Positions 1 through 11,984 of a stretch of 64,000 nt of DNA are shown piece after piece. The translations under genes and the position numbers were made by a program. Within the stretch, counting starts at the first letter, position 1. Each line of letters begins with the position of its first letter. The stretch is taken from the NCBI GenBank assembly GCA_023548195.1, contig JAJHZJ010000028.1, forward strand, positions 1,568,001-1,632,000, given 5' to 3'. The DNA comes from Bettongia penicillata ogilbyi (Eukaryota; Chordata; Mammalia; Diprotodontia; Potoroidae). The notes below the pieces were generated by a model, which saw only the letters and a list, made by a program, of their open reading frames with translations, had not been told where the DNA came from and did no database searches.

Positions 1-1825
1 CTGAACAGACATCACCACATTAAAAAAACAGTTACAGAAGAACAGATACCGAGAAAGAACAGCCTAATGTGGAGCGGCAAAAAGCCTTGCAATTACAGGA
101 GCAACACATGGTTTGTGGCTCAGCCAGGCAGCAGAATTCACACTCTGAGCAAAAGTTTAGTGTTTTTTAGGGATCAAACTTATATAGAGTTTTTAAACAA
201 AAAACATATGACACTAATAGGAAGGACTCCCTCTTCATCAATGGGGTAGTGTGGACCATTGAAATGAGGGTATACTACTTTGAACTGCCTAATGAGGAAT
301 GAAGAATCAGGGGTGAGGAGGCTGGAGACTTAACTCTAACCATGCCGCAGCATGTATGGCTGGGGGAAAGGGCAGGAGGGAGTGCAAGTCTTTGGGTTAG
401 TTGAATCTTAGCATATATGCATCCTAGGGTTTCACTGGTTCATCCTTTTACTGAAGGACTTGGAGAAAGATGAAACTTAAGGTCCAAATAGGAGTAGAGC
501 TAGCAATCACCCCAAGTCTAAGTAGATCGCTATTAAATCATGTTTTTTCCTGTTAAATGAAATGAATATAAAAATGAAACAAGATGTCCCAGAATAGGAA
601 CCCTGCAAACCATCCTCAAACTATTTCAACAACTGAAAATGGATAAATATATCTCCCTCTTCCAGTCCATTCTCTCTATTTTGGAGTACAGGAATATTTC
701 CCTATCACTCATTTTTGGAATGTATTTGTCTTTGATACATATGTTGCTGTGTTGTTCATTGTTTACCTAAGTGTTCTCAGTGTGTCTCCTGGAATCTGAG
801 ACTAGTGTCTTGTAGGCACAATTAAGAACAGGTGGTTAAGAGCTTGGAGGCAATATTCGCATAAAATGATCATTTTCTTTTGACACTGTGGGTTTTCCCC
901 CTCTTCCTTTTAATAGCTTTTCAATTGTCAAGATGCTCTGCCCTTTGGCTGAAGATAAGGAACTAAGACTATTTAGTCCACCTAAAAGCTAGAACATCAG
1001 CTCATAATTCACACAGTGGGAGGATATAATGAAGCAACAGTTAGGGGTCCTAAGATATTTGCAATAAAGATACTATATGAGTACTAAGTAAAATAAGACT
1101 CCATTTTTCTGACATTTCACATTCCGGCAAGCTAAATCACCTAGAACAGCATCTGAAGCAAGAAAATAAAGAAAGTAACTAAGTAACCAAGGAAATAGCT
1201 CTGCTAGAAAACTACAATGTAGAACTAACTATTTCTCAAGCCAGAGTTTACTGACTTAGTGTTCTGTATAAAATTAATGCTGATGTTAACAAGTCGTGCT
1301 TATCTTTCTTCTCCTTTTATCTTTCTGTTCTGTCCTAAGTTAAAACAAAAGTGACAGTTGAGAGAAAGGGAGGAAATCGAGAAATCATCAAGGACAATAG
1401 TTTAAGCATCTGGGATCATTTAGGGTAAGGGTAAATAAAGGTCAACAATCAAAACTTGAATAATTGAGGCTTTAAGAATGATAGTTTTCACTGCAATAAC
1501 TCTGTAGTGTAGGACAAGTATAATGGAAAAGGGCAGAGAGAGGTTAACACAGGAGGGTTACACAAAGCATCTATCCCTGCTTTAGAGATAAAGGAACAGA
1601 AGCAGCCAGCATGAGCAAGTATGGGAGCCAACATTTTCACTCAGGTCTCCTGAATCCCACTGGAAAGATTAATATTATCTTATCATGTCAGAGATGTTTG
1701 TAATCTTGAGGATGATTTTGGCTAAGTTCAAGACAATAGACATTAATTCATCTAGTAAACAAAAGTTGGTAAACTTTTCTATCAGTGACTCATTGATCAA
1801 TTTTTGTAAGATCACTGTGAATATG
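1..1825. other. Unassigned non-coding sequence
   Basis: I see no gene and no confidently classified repeat here. The longest open frame (60 codons near position 67) has no protein-like features. A weak MIR-like stretch lies near 1510-1670, where 'ctcaggtctcctgaatccc' resembles the reverse of a tRNA-derived SINE head. The rest is AT-rich single-copy-looking DNA. Confidence 0.5.
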
Positions 1826-1829
1826 TTTA

Positions 1830-2030
1830 TAGGATTATAGAATCATAGATTTGTAACTAGAAGTCTCCTCAGAGGTCATCTGGGATTCAAAACTCGAGTC
1901 CTCCAGCTCCAGATACAGACTCTGAGCTTGCCTCTAAACTACATTGCTTCTACACAACAACCCCTTCAACATAGGTAGCACACATATTTTATCTATTTTA
2001 CGTATAAGGAATCTGAGACTTGGAGAATAA
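1830..2030 (-). repeat. CR1/L3-tail-like or MIR-like SINE remnant
   Basis: The stretch starts with 'gaatcatagatttgtaacta' followed by 'cagaggtcatctggg'. This is the pattern seen at the 3' ends of CR1/L3-type elements read on the reverse strand ('tcatagaat ... gaccttagaggtcatct'). Downstream bases resemble the reverse of a SINE body ('aaggaatctgagacttggag'). It is old and diverged. Family assignment is from memory of consensus shapes. Confidence 0.4.
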
Positions 2031-2391
2031 TAGCACACATTTATATAGCATTTATAGTTTGTGAAGTGCTTTACATATATATATATATATACATATATAT
2101 GTATATATATATTTTTTTCATTTATTCCTCACAGTGCTATGAGGTAGATGCTATTATTCTCATTTTGCAAATGAAGAAACAGACTAAAAGGGATTACATG
2201 ATTTGCTCAGGGCCACAAAACGAGTGTCTAAGGTGAGATATGAACTCAGGTCTTCATGATTCAGAGCTCGACCTACTGTCTCCCTGAGAGAAATTAAGTG
2301 CGTAGCAAGTCACCTAGCCAATAAGAGTAAGAGTCAGGACCGGAACCCAGGTCTCAGTTCAACTTCAAGTCCCAAGTTGTTTCCACTATAA
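2030..2391 (-). repeat. MIR/CORE-SINE, reverse strand, apparently dimeric
   Basis: Read on the + strand it has the hallmarks of a reversed CORE-SINE. These are 'tttatatagcatttatag', 'gtgaagtgctttacat', then 'cattttgcaaatgaagaaac', a 'gctcagggccacaaaacg' block and 'gaactcaggtcttcatgat' (reversed tRNA-like head). An AT run at about 2077-2112 interrupts it. A second, similar tail-to-head block follows at 2290-2391 ('aagtcacctagccaataag', 'ggaacccaggtctcag'). The 14-base string 'aatagcacacattt' occurs at both 2029-2042 and 2392-2405, which suggests the whole unit may have inserted together. Confidence 0.6.
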
Positions 2392-2595
2392 AATAGCACA
2401 CATTTCTAATTAATAGAATTAATAAGATATTAACTATTATTATATCTAAATACATATGTATAAGAAGTATCTATGATTCATTAGGTATAAGAAACTCCTC
2501 CCAAAGGGGAAGGTTTACAATAGTCTATAACTTTACAGCTAAATTATAGGAATTTCCCTAAAGCACATAGAAGGTTAGTAATGTGCACTGGGTTA

Positions 2596-2815
2596 TAGCA
2601 TCACAGAATCTGAGAACTGAAAGTGACCTCATTGGCCATCTAGTTCAATCTATACACAAAAGGAAACCTCACTATAACAAATGGTTGTCTAGCCTCTACT
2701 GGTCATCAAATAACTAGTAAGAATCACACAGCTAGTAAGTTTCAATGTTTGGACTTTAACCCAGGTCTGCCTGACTCCATGCCTAGCAAACTATCCATTA
2801 GGACTTGACTTGTGC
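2596..2815 (-). repeat. CR1/L3-type tail or related SINE remnant
   Basis: It begins 'catcacagaatctgagaac', then 'gtgacctcattggccatcta', 'cacacagctagtaag' and 'aacccaggtctgcctgact'. This order matches reversed CR1/L3-tailed, tRNA-headed SINE sequence. It is diverged and interrupted in the middle. Confidence 0.45.
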
Positions 2816-3435
2816 CTTCATTAGTATGTGTAACTTCCAGATAAAGGAGTTCTTTCTACCAATGAAAACTGGCACTTTCTCTGTAACTTAGTCTCAGAAA
2901 GTTCCCTAGAGGACTGAGGCAGGGTCACATAACAAGCATGTGTCAGAAAGGGGCCTTGAACTCTGGCCAACCTTCTCTTTTTCCTCCATTTTTATGTAAT
3001 GATACTACTCAAAATCCTCTACTATCTTCCTTTGTAAGATTGTATAAGCTATTTTGTATTGTAAACTTAGTGTTTGGCAAGTAAGTTGTGTACAAGTATG
3101 TGTTTATGGAGGTATTTTCCAGTCCCTTTCAGTATCCTTGTCATTGCAGTTAATTTTCATTGGCTAATCTTCTGTCAAAAACTATTATAATCCATGTCAA
3201 TGTCCTTTCCTCCATCTATATCCTAATTTTGGTATGAATAACTTGTTTAAATGGGTCAAGCAGGACTCATTTTCATTGCAGATAAATACTAGAGATGTTC
3301 TTATCCTTATTTCACAAAACAAATCACAGAAACTTACATTTATATATTATTTTATGGTCAACAAAGAGAGTTGCTTACAACAACCAATCATGTAAGCTAA
3401 ATAAGCTAAAACATCCCATTTTATACATGAAAAAA

Positions 3436-3700
3436 GCAGCTAGCTAGCAGTAAAGTGGATAGAGCACTGGGTCTACAGTCAGGAAGAAATGAGTTCAAAT
3501 CTAGCCTCAGACACTTATGAGCTGTGTGACCCTGACTACGTCACTTTACCTCTGTTTACCTCAGTTGCCTCATCTGTAAAAGCTGCAAAACAATAACTAC
3601 TTATATTGCTGAGTTACGATGATCATATGAAATAAAACTTGGAAAGCATTTAGCACAGTGCCTGGCACATAGTAGGTGCTATACAAATGCAAATTCCCTT
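3436..3700 (+). repeat. Near full-length CORE-SINE (MIR/MAR1-type)
   Basis: A tRNA-like head is visible ('gtggatagagcactgggtct', 'gagttcaaatctagcctcag'), then 'gagctgtgtgaccctgac', the CORE-like 'cctcagttgcctcatctgta', and an L2-like 3' tail ('cagtgcctggcacatagtag', 'gtgctatacaaatgc'). The order is head, core, tail on the + strand, and it is one of the best-preserved SINEs in the window. A short reversed fragment follows at about 3705-3795 ('atgacttgctcacagttcaa'). Confidence 0.8.
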
Positions 3701-3799
3701 CTCCTTAAATGACTTGCTCACAGTTCAATAGCTAGGAAATGTCAGAACAGGAACCTAAACTATTCTGACACTTGATCTATCATTGCCACTTTCCCAAAT

Positions 3800-4560
3800 C
3801 CTTCTCAATCTTTCTCTTCCCTTCTGCCTCCAACTTTTCCCATTTATCTGTCTTTCTCTCACCCATGTACCCACACAGTCTACCCTATATACAGATAATT
3901 AATTTCTAGGTGATGCAGAAGGGTGTGAATCCTTAAGAGAAACCAAGTGGTATTAATAGGAAAGAAATTCAGACAGTTCTACCCAAGTAAAATTCTCTGG
4001 CTGAACTGCAAGCCTGGGCTGGTAAACTAAAAATCTATCTCAGATAATTGACATTTATTTGATTGAAACAGCAGGGTGCCCTCCATCACCATGGGAGGAG
4101 ACCATATGGAAGAACAGTATGAGTGGAGATAATGTTTGTCTACTGAGTGTGTCAATGTGTTTAGAGATTATTCACAGGACTCTGGGGATTCTAGTATGAT
4201 AATGCCGCAGCCAAATTAGAATCAGATTAATTGCTCTAATCTAATGGAAAGACAATGTTTATCAAATTATTGCTCTTTTCACCACACGATATTGCGGTGT
4301 CATTATTCTTTGGGTTTCACGATGGAAATGAAAAGACTCCTGTAGCACATCTGTCCAAAAGTTATGTGGTAGCGCTTTTCCCATTACGTGCAAGACTTTA
4401 GAACCATTAATAACTCTGGGAAGAAATCAATAAAAGATCTGTCCTGGTTAAGCTTGCCCAAGCCTTAGTATGTGAGTTCATATTTTTATCATATAATCAA
4501 AAAATAATTAACTTGTTACAGATTTGAGGGTTTTTATTATACTGTTTTGGGTCTTCTTTG
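3800..4560. other. Unassigned sequence including a possible conserved block
   Basis: There is no gene and no recognised repeat. Between about 4195 and 4400 the sequence is non-repetitive and rich in homeodomain-like ATTA cores, including inverted 'agatta ... taatct' arms near 4226-4244. This is flagged separately as a candidate conserved non-coding element. Nothing else stands out. Confidence 0.35.
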
Positions 4561-4569
4561 ACTAACTTC

Positions 4570-4725
4570 TCCACCATTCCTCCAAATCAGGTACTTTCCA
4601 GACCCTGTCTCCACTTTTCAGCTTCCAATTGTGTTGTGCTCCTCCAATAGATTGTAAGCTTCGTGAAGGCAGGGACAATCTTGTTTCTCGTTTGTATATT
4701 AAATGTTTATTGAGTATTGACTATA
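4570..4725 (+). repeat. L2 LINE 3' end
   Basis: It contains 'agattgtaagcttcgtgaag', then 'gcagggacaatcttg' and 'ttaaatgtttattgagt', the typical closing segments of L2 3' ends. About 40 bases of the usual 'cccagtgcctggcacatagtagg' segment seem to be missing between the second and third blocks. Confidence 0.7.
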
Positions 4726-4729
4726 GGAA

Positions 4730-5375
4730 GACCCCTCCTCCATAGAGTCAGGACTTTTGTCATGTCTGCCACTGAGAAAATTCTAAAATTTAAAAATATA
4801 AAAATTTTTCCCAATGTCCCAACCCACATTTCTAAGGACAGGTAGTCATACATCCAAGAACAATAACATTCTGATCAATTCTCTGCCAACTCTGACTCTC
4901 ATTCTCATTATTTGCCTCTTTGGAAATCTTCTTGAGGTGATGAAATAACCAGTCCCACAAACTAATATCATTTTACCTTATGCTTCTTAAAAGTAGAGAG
5001 AAAATGAAAAGCATCAAAGCTATTGTCCATGCAGACAATCACCAACCAGGTTTTAGGCAGCAATTCTCAATTCAAACTAGGCAAGAAGCTCAGTTTCAGT
5101 GGAGAATTGGGAAGGCAGAAAGAGGAAGTATTTTCCAACCTTCCCCAATTCCACGAAGAGTGTTGTGATGTCCCATAGAAGCAAGAGTGGAAAATCAAGC
5201 AATATAGTTTATATTTTCACCCTTGTGTTCAACTTGCTTCTTTTAAAATAACTGCAGAGCAAAAGTCTCCAAATGACTAGGGGAGGTTGCTGCCAGTTTT
5301 CATTGGGATCCATTGCTTTTTCTTTTTGATATCATTTTGTTTGGAATTAACACTAGGAAAATACGTCTGCCCTTA
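4730..5375. other. Unassigned non-coding sequence
   Basis: I recognise no repeat or gene. A 62-codon open frame starting at 4980 has no hydrophobic, signal or domain pattern and no splice or promoter context that I can support. Confidence 0.4.
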
Positions 5376-5377
5376 AC

Positions 5378-5755
5378 TGGGCAGCACAGAATAGTGGATA
5401 GATGACCAGTTGTGGACTGAGGAAGAACTTAGTCTATGTATGGGTCTTCAATCTTACACATAGCAGCTGTGTAACCCTCAGTAAGTCACCTAACCTCTCT
5501 AGGTGGCATAATGGGGAAAAAAAGCTTTGGATTTGGACTCAGACAAACCTGAGTTAAAATTCTAATTCCAACACTTAGTAGCTGTGTGACCCTAGACAAG
5601 TTACTTAAACTCATTCTGCCTCAATTTATTCATTTGTAAACTAGGGATAAAGATAACACCTACCTAATTGGATTGTTGTGAAAGTCAGATTAAATAATAT
5701 ACATGTTTTGCAAACCTTTAAGGACTGTACTCAATGTTAGCTATCATTCCTTAGC
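5378..5755 (+). repeat. Two adjacent CORE-SINEs, head to tail
   Basis: The first copy (about 5378-5508) shows 'agcacagaatagtggataga' and 'gcagctgtgtaaccctcag'. The second (about 5509-5755) shows 'ggatttggactcagacaaac', 'gtagctgtgtgaccctagac', 'cctcaatttattcatttgta' and the tail 'gaaagtcagattaaataat'. Both run on the + strand. The first lacks its tail, so the second probably inserted into or abuts it. Confidence 0.7.
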
Positions 5756-5965
5756 CTTTCAGGGCCCTCAACTGTCTTAAGACTAACACAGATGAATAAC
5801 AGACCTTCATTGATGAAAAGAACTGAGGACTTCCCTATACTGATGAAATCACAGGTTCAGATCAAAAATTAAAAATTTAGAAAATTCTACATAAGTCCTG
5901 AAAAAGACTAAAATATTATCTTCTCTAGACTTGAGTTACTAATTAATCTTTCTTATTATTTAGAG

Positions 5966-6150
5966 CATGGTTGTCAACCATGCACAGGGCTGCATGAAGC
6001 CCAGAATAGTCCTGGGTGCAGTCTAAACCAGATTAAAATGCAAATGAAAATATATTTTTAAAATTAAAAAATAAAATCAATATGTGGCTTGCATGGATCC
6101 TCATATACAGGTTAGTGATTCCTGTTTCTATTTTGAGTTTGACATCACTG
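5966..6150. mobile_element. hAT-type MITE with 8-bp target duplication
   Basis: The ends form imperfect inverted repeats: 'catggttgtcaa' on the left, and 'cagtgatgtcaaactcaa' when the right end is read in reverse. The flanks are 'atttagag' at 5958-5965 and 'ctttagag' at 6151-6158, a 7-of-8 match and the target-duplication length of hAT elements. The interior has 'tctaaaccagattaaaatg', also seen in the related relic at 37.1 kb. It has no coding capacity. Confidence 0.7.
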
Positions 6151-6159
6151 CTTTAGAGA

Positions 6160-7365
6160 AAACTTCTGTCATTCATGTTCGAGTCCCCTTAATTTCCCAC
6201 ACTTGGATGATGTATATTCTCTTCTAAAACATAACTGAAAAGCATATAATTATAGTGATACAGGCTGGTCAAGGATTCAGTTCTGAAGGGACTCCATTTC
6301 ATCCATTGGTGGTTGTCCTTCACATTGACTCTAAAGTCTGTCTTAAAACTCAGATCAGATCAGTAAAACTGAATGGTCATCACTGTGTCTGTCTAAATGC
6401 TTTTCCAGCTGTCATTATAGCATATAGTTATGAGAATCAGAGAAAACTGGCCTACAAGAAGAATCAACTACTCTCATCAGTCAGAGCTCAAATCTAGTGG
6501 TGATGTTCACATCTTGTCATTCCTTTGACATGGACTATGCTTTGTTTAAAAAAGAGAAAGAGAATAATTTTAGAGAAATAAATGAAATATATTGTAGTCA
6601 TCTTTATGTCTATGGAAACAAATAGCTCTGTAGAGGTTGACAGGACAAAGCACAGAGCTGCAGAGCTTCATTAATTATAATGCACAGAAACAAAAGTAAA
6701 CACCACCACTGTAATTAATAATATTAGGCATGCAGTCCCTGTCTAAATTCATTCATTTCATTATAATATACCAATGAGAATCTATGAAATTATTTCAATC
6801 ATTTTTATTGGTATACTAATATTTCTTTTTTCTTTAAAATTGTGTAACTTAGCCTAAACCTTAATCATAATTCATTTAAATTTGTATCTCAATAATTTTA
6901 ATTTGCCAACTTCTTTATACCCTTATGTCAATCATGTTAGCCTGCAGTCAAAAACCTCAGAATGCTTTTATTATAAATTTTGTTTGCAATGTCATCTGGG
7001 AAAATTGAGCAAATATTGTATAAAGCAGGAGCATCCAAGTGTCTTTTTAAAAAAATAACATTGGACCACATAAACAAAAATCCACATACATATGAATGTA
7101 TTGAAATTTTTTCAATCACAATTACTAATTGATTCAAATGTAGACTGGATCCAAATGACTGGATAGATGGCCGTTGTGGACTGAGTATTGACAGGAAAAT
7201 AGCCTCCCAAATAATTTTTGCTAAGAAATGTAAGTATTGTTTTTTCCTAAAAATCTGTTATAGTAGTATTTTTTCCTAAAATCCTAGTATAGGCAGCATC
7301 CTATAGTCAGATTGCTATGATCTGGACCATTGTATGCCAGAATTAGAAGATAGCTTTATCACTTC
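6160..7365. other. Unassigned sequence with a possible conserved block
   Basis: No gene or clear repeat is seen, apart from a short SINE-head-like piece near 7150-7190 that resembles the head at 5395-5425. The stretch at about 6590-6780 looks non-repetitive, with several TAATTA-type cores ('cattaattataatgcacag', 'ctgtaattaataatatt'). It is listed as a candidate conserved element in the findings. Confidence 0.35.
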
Positions 7366-7369
7366 AAAA

Positions 7370-7963
<594 letters not shown>

Positions 7964-8009
7964 TGTTATAATGAAACAAGTTATGCAAGAAAATCAGGGA
8001 TAAACCAAC

Positions 8010-8258
8010 TGCAATTAGGTGGCACAGTGGATAGAGTGCTGGGTCTGGAGTCAGGAAGACTCGTCTTTCTGAGTTCAAATCTGGCCTCGGACACTTACTA
8101 GCTGTTTGAGCCTGGACAAGCCTGGTTGCTTCCATCATCTGTAAAAGGAGCTGGAGAAGGAAATGGCAAACCACTCCAGTATATCTGCCAAGAAAACCCC
8201 AAATGGGGTCACAAAGAGTTAGACAGAACTGAAAAATAACTAAACAACAAAAACATCA
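8010..8258 (+). mobile_element. SINE1-type SINE with RTE/BovB-like tail
   Basis: The tRNA-like head 'aggtggcacagtggatagag' and 'gagttcaaatctggcctcgg' is followed by 'gaaatggcaaaccactccag' and 'ggggtcacaaagagttagac', ending in 'ctaaacaacaaaaac'. The second half resembles the BovB/RTE 3' end, so mobilisation by an RTE LINE is the likely route, as described for opossum SINE1. It is the best-preserved copy of this family in the window. Confidence 0.85.
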
Positions 8259-8294
8259 ATTAGTATCAATTTATGAAAGTAAGAAATAAACATA

Positions 8295-8630
8295 ATTCAC
8301 TCTTACTTAGCACTTTAAGGTTTACAAAATACTTTCTTCACAAAAACCATAGTATCCTGAGAAGAATGAATCTTGGTTGTGGATCTAAGTCCCAGCTCTA
8401 CCGCTTGTGACCTATATGACCTTAGGTGAGACAGAAGTTCTCTGGGACTCAGATTCTTAACCTATTAAATAAGTTATTTGGAAAAAAGGAATTCTAATAA
8501 AATCTCCTACAACTTGGTTTTATGAACCTTATTTTATAGATGTGTAAATTTAGGCTTAAGGAGCCTTATCTAACCTCAGATAGATAGCATTCAAGCCTGA
8601 CATTTGCACCCCAACATCTCTTGACTCTAG
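8295..8630. repeat. MIR-like SINE nested in a reversed MIR-like SINE
   Basis: An outer reversed copy begins with 'ttagcactttaaggtttaca' (8308-8345) and resumes at about 8518 with 'tattttatagatgtgtaaat' and 'aagcctgacatttgcacc'. Between them a + strand copy reads 'cctgagaagaatgaatcttg', 'tcccagctctaccgcttgtg', 'gggactcagattcttaacc'. Both are old and diverged. Confidence 0.55.
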
Positions 8631-8654
8631 TATCATTATTGTTTCTACTATCCC

Positions 8655-9115
8655 ATTCTCCCTCCTTAATCCACTGGTATTTCACAAGCACCTGCTGTGA
8701 ATGAGCCTAAATTTTGTGGGGAATACAAAAAGTAAGGCTAAGTCCTTTCTCTCAAAGACCTTACAATGTATGTAGGAAGACAGGTGCATAATTACAGAAC
8801 AATGAAGTGCTAGACTACATAATATTGACTATAAATTCAATAAAAATTCAAATAAGACAGATGTATCTGTGGTGGAGTAGTCAAATATTAATGAAATGGA
8901 ATTTATGTTTGGTCTTGAAGAATGGTGAGGATTTATATGGGAGTGAGACAACAGAAGGTTCTTCCCAACAAAGAGAAAAGCAAAATCACAAGAGGCATGA
9001 AAAGCAAACTGAGAAAGTAGCGGAGGATGCTTGGAGTTATTGCAGGTTACTGGGGTTCCCTAGGGTTGCCCAGGAATTTGGAAAACCAGGTGCAGTGGGA
9101 ATGAAGCTACATTAA
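8655..9115 (-). repeat. Probable L2-type-tailed LINE fragment
   Basis: 'caagcacctgctgtgaatga', 'gaatacaaaaagtaaggct', 'ctctcaaagaccttacaatg' and 'gtcttgaagaatggtgagga' follow the same order as the reversed L2-type family at 40.2 kb. It is more diverged than the 7.4 kb copy. A 102-codon open frame across it is accidental. Confidence 0.45.
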
Positions 9116-9174
9116 AGTACAAATGCTTATAGGTGATGACCGAAAGGAGTCTTATCAGAGTAAAAATCAAGGAA

Positions 9175-9310
9175 GATGGGGGAAACAGAAAGTGGGTGGG
9201 GGAAATAGGGAAAAGAAAGAGAAGAAGGAAGATAGGGAGGGAAGGAAAAGAGGAGAGACAGATTCACAAAGAGTAAAAACAGAGAGAGACAGAAAGTCAA
9301 AGTCTTGATC
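9175..9310. repeat. Purine-rich low-complexity tract
   Basis: The + strand is almost all A and G (repeated gaaagaag, agggaagg and agagaga motifs). The Lys/Glu/Arg-rich and Ser/Phe/Pro-rich open frames on either strand are composition artefacts. Confidence 0.8.
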
Positions 9311-9509
9311 TGGAGAGATAATCAGGAGCATAAACAGGATGCAGGACCATGGACAGAGCAAGGGTTCAAGTCAAAGTCAAGGAGAATACAGGAAAAAAGG
9401 AAATAAGAAACTCAGTAGTACTTGAGAAAGATAAATTACCCATTATCAGAGCTCCTTGGAAGACAGACCATTTGGTTGATGCAGGTTGTATTCCTTTCTT
9501 AGTTCATGT

Positions 9510-10812
9510 GTCCTGAAAGAATTTATTAAGTATCTACAATTTGCTAGGCACAATGTCTATAAATGATAGTTTTGAGAATGAAGGTATTTAGATACAAAGA
9601 CAAAGAGTTTACAGCAGCCTGTAAACTCAAACTTACATTCTAATCTTGGGGGGAAATGTATACATAAATAAATACCAAGCATATTTAAATAATTTGGGTA
9701 GAATGAGGATACAAATAACTGTAAGGAACAGAACTTAAATCAAGTCTTGAAGAGATCTAAGGATTCCAAGAGGCTGAGGTGATAAAAAAATGTTTCTGTT
9801 AATAAGTAAATATATTTAAAATGAACAATATGCTGAGCTGCTATCATTTGCTATACTATTTATACCTTAGTCTGAATGTTCTTCAGACTCTTTTCTGCAC
9901 TGGACAACTGAAGCAAGTGGAAGAAAGAAATGATGAAAGGTGACTGGTATCCAGAACAGTGAAGCTGAAGGTACCAAAGATGATGTGATTCCTACTGGTA
10001 AAAGAAATGTAAAAGAAGGGCAAATCCAAAGCACATTTCTTAGGGAAAAATGAGAAGTTACAGGGTGAGTGGAGGCAAGAGAAGAATGAAAGAATATAAG
10101 GTAGAAGAATAAGTAAAAAAAATAAAATTCCCTGCTTGGGAGGTTGGTAGAATTGGAGTACAACTGACAGAAATGGAGTAGTTAGAAAAAAGTGATTGGA
10201 GTAGAAAGATGATGAGTATGGTTTGCTATCCAAATGTAGAGTTGTTTTGAGGTTGCTGGATTTATTTTCATAACTGGAAACACATGATTGAGGCACAGTG
10301 ACATTAATCTGAGAATCATTTATGTGGAGGTGATTGTTGCAAGTATAAGGTTACCTGAGCTCTCTAGGGGAATGAGTGTAGAAAGAGAAAAAAGAGAGTG
10401 TAGAAATGGCCTTGAGGAGAACCTAACACTTAAGTTAGAGAATGCAACAGTTGGGATGACATGAGAAAAAAGTAACAAAGACAGCGAAATATTTTCAAGA
10501 AAACTAGGAAAGTACGTTTATGGAAGTCAAAGAAGAAGATAATTTCAAGGACTGAGTAGTCAAGATTATTAAATACCTCAGTCAATAAGAATGAGAAGTT
10601 TTCAGACAAAAAAAAATTGAACTTGAGTACAAGTTTTTGGGGGCCTTTGAAAGATAGCTTAGTGAAGCCACCAGGAACGAAGCTAAATAACCAAGATTAA
10701 AGAATAGATTTAATTGATAAGGAGTGGAGGGAAGCAAAAGTAGATCATATTTATGGTGGTTAGCACAGAAACGAAGGCTAGAACTGTGATGGTAGCTATA
10801 TGGGGTCAAGGA
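9510..10812 (-). repeat. Long LINE fragment with L2-type tail, reverse strand
   Basis: It starts with 'tattaagtatctacaatttg' and 'gctaggcacaatgtctata', the reversed L2-type tail. About 1.2 kb of purine-rich body follows, including 'ggcacagtgacattaatctg', 'agaatcatttatgtggaggt' and 'ggccttgaggagaacctaac'. These resemble the corresponding body blocks of the 40.2 kb copy. The two overlapping minus-strand open frames near 9870-10300 are serine/phenylalanine-rich complements of purine-rich DNA, not genes. Confidence 0.45.
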
Positions 10813-10835
10813 TTTTTGAAGAGGAGAAAAGTCTC

Positions 10836-11945
10836 AGAGTCACAGAATTTCAACCATGTAAGGGGCCTCAACTACCACTGACTTCAACCTATATCCCTAC
10901 AACAACTGCTCTATAAAATACCTAACAAGTAGTCATTCAGCTTTTTTCTTGCAAACTAGTGAAAAGAAACCCACAACTTTCCAAGAAAGTCCATTCCTAA
11001 TATCAAACTTTAATTTACATCCTACTTTTTGCAGGACTCCTGATTCTTCCCTCTGCAGATAAATTGAATGAGAACACTTCCATATGGAAATTTTTTTAAT
11101 ACCTGAAAATAGATATCAGCCTTCCCCCCAAATCTTCAGTGTGTTAAATATTCCTAGTTCCTTCCACTGATGTCCAGGTCCATTGTCATCTTGCTCAACC
11201 TCCTCTGGATGCTCTTAGATTTAGCAAAGTCCTTCCTACAAATTAATTTCTAGAATTAAATATGATACTCCAGATATTATTTCATTAGATCAGGAGACAA
11301 CGAGACTATTGTTACCTTTGTTGGTCTAATGCAGATCAAAATTATAATAGGGTTTATCTTTATGTTTTTCTGTCATAGCACACTATTGGATCATATTGAG
11401 TTTATAATCCACTATAATTCTCATGTTTTTTTCAGAAAAACAACTACGTTATCATATCTTTTCCATCTAGCACATCTAAAATCAATTTCTTGAATCCAAG
11501 TAAAGTAAGACTTTACTATTTACTATCCCTATTAAATTTTATCTTGTCAGATTCAGTCCATTGTTCTAACCTGTCAAGATATTTTTAGATTCTGACTATA
11601 ATTCAGTATGATAGCAATTACTCCCAGCTTTCTATCCTCAAACTTGATAAGCAAGCTATCTATGCCTTTATTTAAATCATTGATTAAAATGTTAAGAAGC
11701 ACCCTAGTACAGATATCCATCCATGATAATATGGAACAATTACCAACTCCTGCTTGAGTCCTGCCATTCCAAATCCATCCAATTTTACTATGGTCTATCC
11801 AACATCTCTCTTTTCCACAAGACTTATATAAGATACTCTATGAAACATTTTGTTGAAGTCCAGCAAGTCTTGTTAAAAATTATATTTCTCATGTGCCCCT
11901 GATCTATCAGTTTTGTAATCCTATTAAAAGGGAAATATGGACAGC
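10836..11945 (-). repeat. CR1/L3-type LINE, 3' region, reverse strand
   Basis: The + strand starts with 'agagtcacagaatttcaacc', the reversed CR1-type 3' end. It continues with 'tccttccactgatgtccagg', 'ttggatcatattgagtttat', 'ttgaatccaagtaaagtaag', 'cctattaaattttatcttgt', 'cctgtcaagatatttttag' and 'tttgttgaagtccagcaagt'. That series follows the known order of reversed bird and reptile CR1 3' regions (seen here as diverged matches, from memory). The element may resume at about 12190-12330 after a MIR insertion. It is ancient and non-functional. Confidence 0.65.
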
Positions 11946-11984
11946 TTGGCAGAATTTTTTTTTGGTACACATCATGATCCAGGA

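Noticed and set aside
3436..3500. tRNA gene candidates at SINE heads (here and at 8.0, 17.8, 39.3 and 57.4 kb)
   Set aside because: The heads are tRNA-derived but are followed directly by SINE bodies, are diverged and lack a full cloverleaf.
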